Below are positions 1 to 10,139 of a stretch of DNA of 60,076 bases, in pieces. The notes beneath the pieces are model-generated. The model had not been told where the DNA came from, ran no database searches, and saw only the letters and a list, made by a program, of their open reading frames with translations. This DNA is from Gnetum montanum (lineage: Eukaryota; Streptophyta; Gnetopsida; Gnetales; Gnetaceae). Position 1 is the stretch's first letter, and each line of letters starts with the position of its first letter. Both the position numbers and the translations under genes were made by a program. The stretch lies in NCBI GenBank assembly GCA_015680685.1, contig MNCI01005975.1, positions 35,475 to 95,550 of the forward strand, read 5' to 3'.

Positions 1-546
1 CACATTCTCAGTTCATTTTTGATCTACAATTATAAGATGAAATTCCTATAAGATCACTAGCCATCATATGACATAGGGGCTCAGCAGTAGCTTGTTTATG
101 AGAAAGAAAATGGCACTGTGGTCCATGTGCACAAACACTTTGTATCCAAGCACATAATGACTGAACTTCTCTAGAGTAAATACCACTTTTATTAATTCTT
201 TTTTTGTGGTGGTGTAGTTTAATTGTGCACCCATAATGCTTTGTCTTGTGTAATGGATATAATATGGATATTTCCTACTATCCAATTGTGTAAGCATAGC
301 TCCCAAAGCATAATTTGATGCATCCATCATAACATAAAATGGTCTAGACTAGTTACGTGCTTGTAGGATTAGAGTTTCTACAAGTTTTTTTGTTAGTTTT
401 TGGAATGCTTTTTCACATTCCATGGTCCAAAAAAATGGAGCAACTTTCTTTGTTAGCTCAACCAATGATTTTGCCATCTTNAACACAGGGTGTAATTGTG
501 TGTAGAAACTTTGGTATGTTAAATGAGCATCCATTTCTGCATGCAA
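1..546 (-). pseudogene. RNase H domain of element A pol
   Basis: This is the Ty3/gypsy RNase H, which would degrade the RNA strand of the RNA:DNA hybrid during reverse transcription. Visible motifs are the connection piece with CEKAFQKL, then MDASNYALGAMLTQLD (first catalytic Asp), TTKKELIKVVFTLEKF, and YKVFVHMDHSAIFFL. Near 20-60 the frame has a TAG in IL-stop-EFH, where the homologous codon in element B is CAA (Gln). The frame starts directly after the protease linker, so RT is deleted. It is dead: at least two stops, and catalytic continuity is lost. Confidence 0.85.
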
Positions 547-547
547 G

Positions 548-905
548 CAATGTGTACCAGAAGTAGATGTTCAAAGGTGATTGTACGTAATAGCCACAAA
601 AAAAGAGGGCACCTAGTGGCTGACTATTGATCTTGAAAGTAACACACTTTCCNTCCACCTTGATTGCTAGGAAATCAATAGAATAAGAACACCCATCAAC
701 AATGGTCATAATGTCTTCTACTAGTTCCAATTAAATAGTAATGGACTAATGCTAATTCTAATATGATATTTTTCTTCTTAAGAGGAGGTAGGTTCCATGC
801 AGTATACATCTCATGAGAAATTAGGTTGACACTGGAACTTGAATCAAGAACAGCTTTACACAGTTCATTCCCAACAATTTGCAAATAAATAAGAGGAATT
901 CTCAT
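548..905 (-). pseudogene. Aspartic protease remnant of element A
   Basis: This is a retropepsin-like protease that would mature Gag-Pol. The frame shows IPLIYLQIVGNELCKAV and then LDSSSSVNLI at the active site, where the family reads LDSGSGVNLI (intact in element C). The catalytic Gly is therefore Ser here. Next come NLPPLKKKNI and, in another frame, VEDIMTIVDGCSYSIDFLAI. The flap and second half (GRAWLSTI.A in element C) are missing, followed by a short linker. At least one frameshift separates the two halves. Confidence 0.75.
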
Positions 906-949
906 ATTAGCTAATTTCCTACAAAGGTTGCTAGCCCAAATCTAATTAG

Positions 950-3456
950 ATACAACATGAGTTAGCATAAAAATATGGATTTAGGGTGGGATTTAGTTTG
1001 AATGGAACTTGAAGGAATTAGATGTAGAGAGAGATGTAGGAGTAGGGTTGCCAACCACATGTATATGTGAGGGCTTAGTTGGACTATGGGATCAAAAGAA
1101 AGATCTTTTCAATGATCTAGTTGAGGAAGAGATTGTAGATTAACAACCTTGGTAGCATTGTGTTGCTACAATTGGGTTGGAAGTTTACCCTGCATAGATG
1201 CAGTAGGTAGTAGCTGCATTAAGGGTGGAAGAACATGTGCAGGAACAAGAGAAGGATAAGGATAAAAGGTGGGATCCCTCATTGAATTTGGAGAATGAGT
1301 TTGATAATAGTCAAGAGGGTAGTAATGAGGTTGAAAAGTAGAAACATGACTAGAAGAGTCATGTGGAATAGGGGTTGCTAAGTGTAATACCCATATAGAT
1401 CAGGTTATCTATAATGGTATTGCTACCTTGGTAGTGCCAGTGCCCATGACTATGATTGATACCACTACTAATACTGCTCAAATGGTTGTAGTGAAGTTCC
1501 ACTTGGATAATATTATTGTTGCTAATGAAATTTCCTAGGATTTCCTTAAGGATAATGCAATCTTTTGGATGTTTGTATTAGTCATTAATTCAGAGTGTAC
1601 ACCCCAAACTCCTATAAGTGTGACACAATGGGGCAACATCCCTTAGGATATTTATAATGGTAGTTGTCACATCCATCATCATCATTAGATTCAATCTCCA
1701 CAACTTCTCCTATTATAATAATCTTTTCCTTACCTCTTTGATTGGCATGTTTAGCTTCCTTGCACCTCCTGTTATCATGATCACTACCTTATTATTTTAA
1801 CTCTTTAGTAATTTTTAGGATAACTTGAAGTTTGTTATTTATGGAGTTTCATAATTGATCTACCTTAGCCAAAATTTTTGAAGTGGAAAGTTTTTCCTAT
1901 TTACCACCTCATCAAGTGATGATTCCTCCTCATTGTCGTAAAATTGAGCCTCCCTCTTGCAAATGGAAGGATTGTGATTCCTCTACACTTTCACATTTTC
2001 TTAGCTCTCCTTCTTCTTTCACTACCTGCTTAATCAGCCTTTAGATTTGATGGGCTCTTAATTTTGACAATCACTCTTATGCATAGATGCTAAGAGTTCT
2101 CCTTATTTTTTATCAAATCCAGTCTACGATATGGCAACATTGTTCCAATCAAGAATAATCATGGTTAGGACATCTATGTAATAAGGAATAGTATAGGTTC
2201 ATAATAACATCCAAGGGTTCATGTGTCACTTATTTCTATCCTTGGATCTGCCTCCTCAAGTTGGACACTTAGGAGTACATTTGATATTTTTCATTGAATA
2301 GTTCGAGCATTGTACTCCACCATCTAATAGATTCTAGTTCTAAGGACCAGTACTAGCTTTCTAATTCTTTAATGACTGTCCTAGGAAATAACTTAACCTT
2401 TTTCCACTCATTCTCTATAATTTGCAAGACACATCCATCATGGAAATCTTATAGATGGTTCTGCAGATCTAAGTTATATACCCCTTCAAACATAAGGATA
2501 TTGTTCATGTCTTGATCTGACTATCCTTAATCTACCTTGTAGGATTCTCACTACCTTTGTAATGTTGATCATGCTTTGGGTAGCAAGCAAAGGCTCATCG
2601 AGGCTATGATTCTGATGCCTATGAGGCCCTTTACTACCCCTTTATTCATGGTAGTAGGTCTCTCTTGAATGCCTACATCCTTGGTCTAGACTTGCTCAAT
2701 AATCCCTTTAATCATCTCAATCCCGTCGATCACCTCCATCATGATCATGCCCCCTGTGGTTGCATTTAGTGCCAAAAGAGGAAGAAGATTGTGATGAAGG
2801 TCAAGAGGAAGGAGGACTAGCACCATCACAATGCTTGCTACCCCTTCTTCGGTGATTGTGGGTATGATCACGATCATGCTTTTTTTCTACATCCCTACCT
2901 TGACTATCCTCCTTGGATCCTCCTTTGTCATTGGATCCATTCTTGCTAGAACCTAGATTATGGATCATGGATGTAAGTTCTAGTTCTAGTTTAGGCCTCC
3001 TTCACTAAAGTCAAAGAGAGGAATTTCACTAAATGGAAAACCCCCAAAGAAGAGTTCTCCATCATCTTTTTGGTACAACAAGTATGGAGAATCATTGAAC
3101 CAATTTCCCTTTGCAAATTCATAACACTATTCTAGCTATTGATCCCTTAGACATTGTGCCTTAGTGGGATGATAATCCTTAGCATCACTATCCTACACAA
3201 CATACTTAACATGAAGTCCCTAGAGACCCAATCATATAAGAGTTTATTGGAGCATTGTAGGAATGGAACGATTAAGAAACAACATGATGTTGCCCTCCAT
3301 GTCGCACTACCATAGTAGTTTATCCTAGTGTAGGATGAAGGTGAAATTGGATACATACTCATCAAGATGAGCATATACCACTCTATATTGTTGGGATACC
3401 TACTAATGTACTTCATCAAACTTTGGTAGAGTATCACTCCTATGAGAAGAAGACAT
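950..3456 (-). pseudogene. gag of element A
   Basis: Gag is the particle-forming, RNA-binding protein. The likely start is the ATG at 3456 (MSSSHRS), about 140 bases inside the PBS; element F starts the same way. Order: N-terminal region (VVYAHLDEYV, DMEGNIM.FLNRSIP), a His/Asp/Arg-rich linker around 2700-2880, the capsid-like core (about 1850-2500), then a zinc-knuckle-like motif near 1631-1684 that reads GCDNYHYKYPKGCCP and has lost one Cys and the His seen in element C. A Pro-rich tail follows down to about 1000. Many stops, mostly TAG and TAA, and several frameshifts make it non-functional. Confidence 0.75.
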
Positions 3457-3599
3457 CTTGTATTAGAAAAATAAAAGTGTAGTGTGCTTTTTAAAATTAT
3501 TGTAGTTATTTTAAAGTATGATATGACTCTAGGGTTTGCTCTAATGATTTTACATAATTTTCACTAAATCCTAGATAGTTTATGTAACAAATAAAAGAT

Positions 3600-3617
3600 C
3601 CCTAGCAAGAGTGCCAA
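3600..3617 (-). promoter_or_regulatory. Primer binding site of element A
   Basis: Read on the minus strand, the LTR end ...CTCATCA is followed at once by TTGGCACTCTTGCTAGGG. The best preserved copy in this window (element C) reads TTGGCACCGTTGCGAGGG. Both resemble the complement of a plant tRNA-Asp 3' end (TGGCGCCGTTGCCGGGG), the primer type of the Athila lineage. It fixes LTR 3618-4487 as the 5' LTR. Confidence 0.75.
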
Positions 3618-4487
3618 TGATGAGTAGTGAGGTACTCCTATGCCCAACCATACAAATCACAAGCATTCACATGCAATCTAGTCAAATTTTGTAGACCTTA
3701 AGTTTCTAAGTACATTGGTTCCAAGACATGAAATGTAATTGTGACAATCATTGTCTTCTCAACTACACTTATGGAGATTAATTGTATGGTTAAGTGTAAT
3801 TGAGACACATGATTTTTATTATTTTTTATTTTTATTTATGTACAATTAATAGCAAGTTGAACTTAATTTATGAATCACTTTAATTAATCTAATTGTTGAC
3901 CAATAACTAACTATCTTAGCATAATTATCTCATCCCACTTTCCATGCACATCCTAAACATGTATAACACTACTAGGTTACCAAACGTTAAGCATTGCTGG
4001 GATTACCAAGAGTCATACACATGCTGAAAGTAGTCGTACTTATGTTCTTAATTAGCTTCTATTTAATTTAGTTAGCTTACTTTAGCTTAATTACTTGAAA
4101 GTATTAAAGAAAATTTCATAAAACATTAAATTCATGAATAAAATATTTAAGATAGCTAAGGTGTTGCAAGGTTTGATCAGAAAGCTTACCTTTATTACTA
4201 CACACACTACTGTGCTCAGGTACAATAGTGTTTGAATAAAGATCCATATACTTAATGACTTCTACTATGGGCACTTTGGAAAATATTCTAACTCTAAAGA
4301 AAAGAAACTATAAGAGCTTTGGTATGCTATGAAAAAAACTATCTGGAAACCATATGCCCAAGTGCTACATTTATAACCTAGCACATACCCCATGATATCA
4401 AATATCTAACATTGCATCGTAGGGTCCAATATTGGATACGTAACATCGTGGCTCCAATATCAAAGCCTAACAAAACATGATTCCTCA
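3618..4487 (-). repeat. 5' LTR of element A (870 bp)
   Basis: The inner end on the plus strand is TGATGAGTAGTGAGG; the outer end is a decayed ATTCCTCA. The U3 part lies at about 4380-4487 and contains the 12-bp perfect palindrome TCCAATATTGGA and related GATATC/CAATATC words. The TATA-like box is in ACATTTATAACC near 4370 (minus strand). The R/U5 part with TTTATT (AATAAA on the minus strand, near 4190) is shared with every other LTR here. Confidence 0.85.
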
Positions 4488-4493
4488 CTAAAA

Positions 4494-4990
4494 CAATAAC
4501 TCATTGGATTGAGGCCAGGGCTCTTCCATAAAAGAGAACTAATCCAAGAAGTCCCTTAGTTTATCTTCAAATAGCGGGATAAAAATCATGCAAAGCTCTA
4601 CTAGATTCTAGGTTTGGAGTGAACTTGATATCTCAAGACATGTATCAGGCCTAAAACCTACCACCACTAAACAAAAGCAACATTCACTTAATACCTATGG
4701 ACTAGTCAATTTCAATTCCACTTGGACAAGTAGATGATGTGATTACTATCACCAGTAGCTAAGCACCATGGGTGCTAAGCTTGGAATTCATGATTTGTCC
4801 TTGGAAATTTCCAAGGAAGATGAGGTCAAAATCATATAAATACAAAGTGTTCCATGTATCACATACAATGATAATGAGTGCAATTATGTGCAAAGAATCT
4901 GGGCTATCAAATAAGAGGAGACCAAGGCATGTAATAGATGTGTTGAAATAAGATGTGTGAAAAACTATCTGTATGTAATAACCATCCACA
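4494..4990 (+). pseudogene. Aspartic protease remnant of element B
   Basis: The frame begins right at the junction with element A (THWIEARALP), continues with SPLVYLQIAG, and reaches the active-site region LLDSRFGVNLI. There the Gly after DS is Arg, so catalysis is lost. NLPPLNKSNIHL and SISIPLGQVDDVITIT follow. About 35 codons of the second half are deleted before LSTMGAKLGIHDLSLEIS. Several Gln codons read TAG. Confidence 0.75.
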
Positions 4991-5099
4991 AGAGGGCACC
5001 CAATGGTTGATTACAAGTGAAGAAACTCAATTTGACAAGTGCATGGAACTGAAGAACAAATCATTAGTACCTGCATTCCAAAAACTAACAAGTTAGAAA

Positions 5100-8044
5100 A
5101 GCTAAAGAAAGGACACTCCTACCCTCAAATCAATTAGGAAGAAGAAATAGATTGGAAAAAATTGGAGATCCTAGACATAATGGAACCAGAACTACTAGAA
5201 TTTCATGCCCTACCAACAACATTAGAATATTCATTTCTAAATAACAAGAAGTTAGTGATTATCAACACCAACCTAGACAAAGAATAGAAAAGGAAAATAA
5301 GAGATGACCTACAACATTCGCATGGTCTTATGATGAGATCACAAGAATTGATTCATGAATTTGTCAACACCAGATCTATACCAATCTTGTAGTCAAACCA
5401 AAATGCCAGCCTCAACAAAGGCTCAATCCTAAATTAAAGTATGTAGTTAAGAAAGAATTGAAGAAATTACTAAAGGAAAGATTCATCTATCCTATTGTGG
5501 ATAGAAAATGGATTAGTCCTTTAGTGATACTTCCAAAGAAGGGGGTAAATGGCATGCTTGCATTAATTTTTGAATGTTGAACTCCACCACATTTAAGGAT
5601 CACTTTCCATTACTATTTATTAATCAAGTTCTTGACACAATTTTAGGACATGAGTATTACAATTTTCTAGATGGGTACAATGGATACAATTAGATCCACA
5701 TTGCACCTAAAGACCAAGAGAAAACCACATTCACCAATCCATGGGGAACATTTGCTTACAGATAGATGCCCTTTGGTCTTTGCAATACACTAGTCACCTT
5801 TCAAAGACTAGTATTAAGTATCTTCCAAAAGCAGATAGGCAATGGTGTTGAAGTCTTTATGCATGATCTTTTCACATATAGGTTAGATTTCAAATAAGCA
5901 CTAGACTGGTTAGAGCAAGTACTTAAAAGATGTGTTGAAACCAATCTGAAGCTCAATTGGTAGAAGAGCCATCTCATGGTCCAAAAAGGCATACTGCTAG
6001 GACATAAAATCTCCTAGAAGGGTATTGAGGTAGATCCAAAAAAATTAGAATCATCCAAAATATTACTCAATGGCCACAAATAGTGAAATATGTAAGATCC
6101 TTTTTAGGCCATATAGGATACTATAGGATATTCATCAAAAACTTTTCAAAGATAGACAAACTACTTCTAGAACTTGCAAAGAAGGATCCACCCTTCAAGT
6201 GGCCTAAGTCATGTGAAAATGAATTCAAAGCCCTAAGGCAAAAATTAGTCAAGACATTAATCCTCCAAGCTCTGGATTGGTTAAGACCTATTCATATCAT
6301 GATTGATGCTTCTAACTATGTGCTTAGTACAGTACTCACATAACTTGATGATTAGAAAAGACCATACTACATACATTGTGCTAGTAGGAAGAGCATCATT
6401 AGAGCATAATTAAGTTATAGCACAATTGAAAAGGAGCTGATGGTCATGGTGCATGCACCTGAAAAATTCAGACATTATGTGCTTGGTTACCAAATCTATG
6501 TCCACATCAATCATAGTGTCATCCAATTTCTTATGAACAAACTAGTGGTTAGTCCTAAAGTGATAAGATGGCTTGTGATTCTTCAAGAATTTAACATGAC
6601 AATGATTGATAAGAAAGGAATAAAAAATGTATTACTTGATCATCTATCAAGGTTGAAATGGGATTTAGACAATCAAGTGAAACCTTTATAAGACCAATTT
6701 CCCAATTAGAAGTTATTTACTAGAACAGTAAAGGTTGTAGATTCAACAAGAAAGCCATGGATCACATAGTACTTGACTCGTCTAATAACACAAGAGCTTC
6801 CTATTGAATGGAGTAGAAAAAATCATGAACAATTCCTTCATAGAGCACAATCGTACATGGAAATCAATGGCAATCCATACAAGATCTATCTCACTAGATG
6901 GTGTATTCCAAAATGTGACCAGTAGAGAGTTTTTTAGGATGCCCAAGAAGGCCCATGTGGTGGATACTATGTAGGGCACAAAATAACACTCAAACTACTA
7001 ATGGCAAGCTACTTTTGGCCTACTTTATTTAGAGATGCCTACATTTTTGCACAATCTTGTGAACATTTCCAAGGGATGGAGAAATTATGGTCAAATATGA
7101 AGGATCACAAAACTAGATATACCCACTAAGGCCTTTTGATATTTGTGAAATTGATTTTATGGGTCCCATTTAATCAATGTCAAATGAAAAAGTGCATATT
7201 ATTGTGACTATGGATTATTGCACAAAGTGAGCAGAGGTAGCAGCAATAAAATACTATACAACAAAGGTAGTTGCCAAATTTTTCCAACATGTGGTGAATA
7301 AATATGGAGTACCAGGAATGCTTATATCAACTAATGAGACTCACGTCACCAACGCTACCTTTAAGAAACTTAGTAACAAATTGAGGTGAGCCATAAGCTA
7401 ACAACACCATATCATTCCTAAGCAAATGATCAAACCAAATTCACTAACTATAAAATTACTAGAATACTCACTAGGATAGTTAGTAGGCTTAGAAGGGATT
7501 GGAGTACCAAATTAAATGATGCTCTATGAGCCTAAGGACATCTTGGAAATTACCTATAGGGTACAAACCATACAAGTTATTCTATGGCAAGTTGCTAATG
7601 CTTCCAATCCAAGCAAAGCTTCATACTTTAGCTATTACCAGTGAACTTGACCTTAATTGGAGTTTAGCCTAAAAGGAACATCTAATGAACTTGAATCTTT
7701 TAGATGAGAATCAACTAGTAGAACTTATGAGTAGCAAATTCCATAATCATTACTCCAAACTTACGCATGATTCATGGATAAGGAATGTAATCATACAATG
7801 GGGTGACAAGGTCCTTTATTATAATCCTAATAATTTACCCCAAAAAGCTAAATTCTAGACACTTTGGAAGGGACGATATATTTTGCAAGTCATTTATCCA
7901 TCTAGTGCCTTACACATCCACCACCCATCCAGTTCACAAAAGCTTATCCTTGTCAATATCCAACAAGTCAAACCATATTACAAATAGTCCAAGAAATCTA
8001 CCCAACCTAACCATCAATCTTCTACTTGTTCTATCTTCCATTTA
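5100..8044 (+). pseudogene. pol of element B: reverse transcriptase, RNase H, integrase
   Basis: This is the Ty3/gypsy pol polyprotein, which copies the RNA and inserts the cDNA. RT (about 5380-6060) shows FLDGYNGYNQIHIAP, MPFGLCNT and VEVFMHDL, where the catalytic MDD is MHD. The region up to 6690 is RNase H: SFLGHIGYYR, MIDASNYVLSTVLT and TIEKEL. Integrase (about 6790-8044) shows a zinc finger with one His and one Cys lost (EGPCGGYYVGHK...SCEHF), core words IDFMGP and STNETHVTN (second catalytic Asp lost), and a C-terminal region WGDKVLYYNP...KGRYI. Stops are mainly TAG. It is clearly dead but aligns along its whole length. Confidence 0.9.
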
Positions 8045-9539
8045 ACTAAACTTAATAATAGTTGTGGAGGAGTCAATTTAAAGCCATATGTACCTTAGTA
8101 AATTTTTCATTTTTCTTCCAATTTTTTTACATTCTTTGATACTTTTCATTTCTTAAATTTTTGACATTATTTGATATATCTTTCAATGCTTTGACATTTT
8201 CCACTCTTTTAACATTTTTCATTCTTTACACTTTTTCATAGTTTTTGCTATCTTTTTCGTTTCTTTCATATTTTTTTTCAAGCCTTTTGTAAATAATTTC
8301 AATTACTAATAATACACAATAGAAATAAACACAAGATGTAGTCCAATAAGGTGAAGATTTCTTTATGCTATCAAGTCATAAGGAATTGATTATTCAAACA
8401 ATGATCCCACACCATCCATTCCATTAATAAGATATTCTTACCATGGCCATAATCATATTCTTTTTTATCATATAACTATGAATAAACTTGTGATCATTAT
8501 GTTTGGATTGAAAAGTAATGAACCAAGTGGGAATGTAAAGGGTGTGACATCAAGGGGATTTGTGGATTCTCTTGGATTACTTTTGTGAGTTCTATTATGT
8601 GGCTAAGGTTGTATTATATCCTTGTAGATCTAATGAAACATGGGAGTAGGAGTAAAATAAGGGCTACCTTAAAGGTTGACATAAAAAAAATAAAAGAGCA
8701 TAGAAAATATTTTTTGGGGTCCCACTGAAAAGACATGTTACCCATGCCTAAAGGTAGGAAGCTTCCCAAAGATCTACAAAATAAAAAGTACCATGAATAA
8801 ACTCCTCTCTTGGACAATATTCCAAGTGATGATACTCCTTACAACATTGATAGTCTTATAGTTGTAATTCCAAGAGATGAAACAATGTGATGTCACTAGA
8901 TGATGGTCTCAACTTGGTTTGAATCTTGGATAGAAAGGTCAATGATTACTTTAACCACTAATGAAACACAAGAATTTATTATGCCTATGGTAAGATACTT
9001 CACATCTCAATTTCTACAATCCCTTCTAAGTCCAGCTCAACTCACTATAAGAATAGTCATAACTCTTGGTTCTATGTAACATAGAGTTATTTTTCCAATT
9101 TGGTGATACTAACATGTGTGTTTTGCTAAATAGGTATGCATTACATTCAACTCCTTAACTACCTAAGGACACTTTAGGCATGGTCATACAAGATCATTAA
9201 GGACTAGAGCTTTCTTTTGGGGGGGGGCCACTTGTATAACTATTGTATCTTATACCTACCAAGTGATTCCACATCATCTTGAACCTTACAGCATCAACAA
9301 ACATCAATAAACACTTCCCATTTCATTTAAAATATCCATTCTCATAGCATGAGTTCATTACCCTTCTTATCCATCTCATGAATTTTTGTAGCTCGAGAGT
9401 CCTTCTTTGTGAATGCTGAATGATAAATATTTGACAAAAAAATGTATATCTCCATCGTCCAAATCTCTAAGTAACCTTCAAACCTTCTAGATATCAAAAT
9501 GGATTATTTTTCCCATCATACCCTTATGAAAAATGCAAT
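8045..9539 (+). other. 3' noncoding region of element B
   Basis: There is no reading frame of note. A PPT-like word (AGTTGTGGAGGAG, about 8058-8073) follows integrase directly and resembles the real PPT of B (GTTGTGGGGG). Then comes a T-rich stretch (8100-8290) also found in D, and in reverse in C and E. The conserved core AAGGGTGTGACATCAAGGGG is at about 8537-8561. A run of nine G lies near 9220. Confidence 0.6.
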
Positions 9540-9645
9540 TTTTTTGGCTTCGATATTTGGTCTACATTAATATCGAATCCTTGATGTTAGGTCCTCAATA
9601 TCAAATTTGCAAAAAGTTTAAATAGGCAAACAGTTAGCACCATTT
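9540..9645 (+). promoter_or_regulatory. Internal U3-like promoter candidate upstream of ORF-X (element B)
   Basis: The stretch contains TTCGATATTTGG, TAATATCGAATCC, and then GTCCTCAATATCAAATTTGCA (split here: GTCCTCAATATC, AAATTTGCA). These match the GATATTGGA and ATCCTCGATATCTAAGCACA words in the U3 of B's own 3' LTR (13030-13090). A TATA-like TTTAAATAGG follows near 9620. It lies about 0.5 kb before ORF-X, the same arrangement as in element F. The promoter role is inferred. Confidence 0.45.
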
Positions 9646-9756
9646 TCACCATTTTTTTTCAATTGCACCAAAGGGAGAGTTTTTTGAATTTTATTTTGTG
9701 AATTGAGCTTTGACCTCCTAGCTTCCCTAAGCCATATTTTCCACATTACTACTATG

Positions 9757-9790
9757 ATTGTCATGTGGGGTGGGGGCGTGGGAAGGGTGG
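9757..9790 (+). promoter_or_regulatory. Central polypurine-like tract of element B
   Basis: This G-rich run (TCATGTGGGGTGGGGGCG and following bases) lies between the internal promoter candidate and ORF-X. The same position in D (32104), F (54150) and C (41607, reversed) carries TCATGGGGG. It could prime an extra plus strand. That role is inferred from similarity to the terminal PPT. Confidence 0.4.
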
Positions 9791-10139
9791 CTGTGTGCTA
9801 GGAAAATCTGAGCCAATTTTTCAAAATTTTCCAATGCCCGGAAGGTATTTTAAGGGTATGTAAGAAGTGAAAGTTGAACTTTTTAAGGAACAATCAATCA
9901 TATTAATGCTAGAACACTTGAATAATGTTCTTAAGGAATCATAACCATTATTATGAGTCATACATAAGGGAATAATGAACAATTATGAAGGGTTATAAGG
10001 AAATTAACAGTTATGGGGCAACCTTTTGTAAAAATTTTCTAAGTCTACAATCCTAACAAATAAGAGCCTAATCTAACTAAAAGTGTGAGAAAGGAAGGGA
10101 GTTATAAAAACTAGAGAACATATTCTAATGATTCCCAAT

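Larger units (their letters stand above)
1..4487 (-). mobile_element. Element A: partial Athila-like Ty3/gypsy retrotransposon
   Basis: This element reads leftward and continues past the left edge of the window. In its own orientation the order is 5' LTR (4487 to 3618), tRNA-Asp-type primer site, gag, protease, then RNase H. Reverse transcriptase is missing: the protease-to-RT linker runs straight into the RT/RNase H connection near 546, so an internal deletion removed RT. The element lies inside plus-strand element B, whose protease reading frame begins immediately after 4487. The insertion duplication cannot be checked because the other end is outside the window. Single unknown bases occur at 481 and 653. 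Confidence 0.85.

Noticed and set aside
9218-9230. G-run as a functional polypurine tract or quadruplex
   Set aside because: The run is isolated, not conserved at this position in D or F, and lacks further G-runs at quadruplex spacing.
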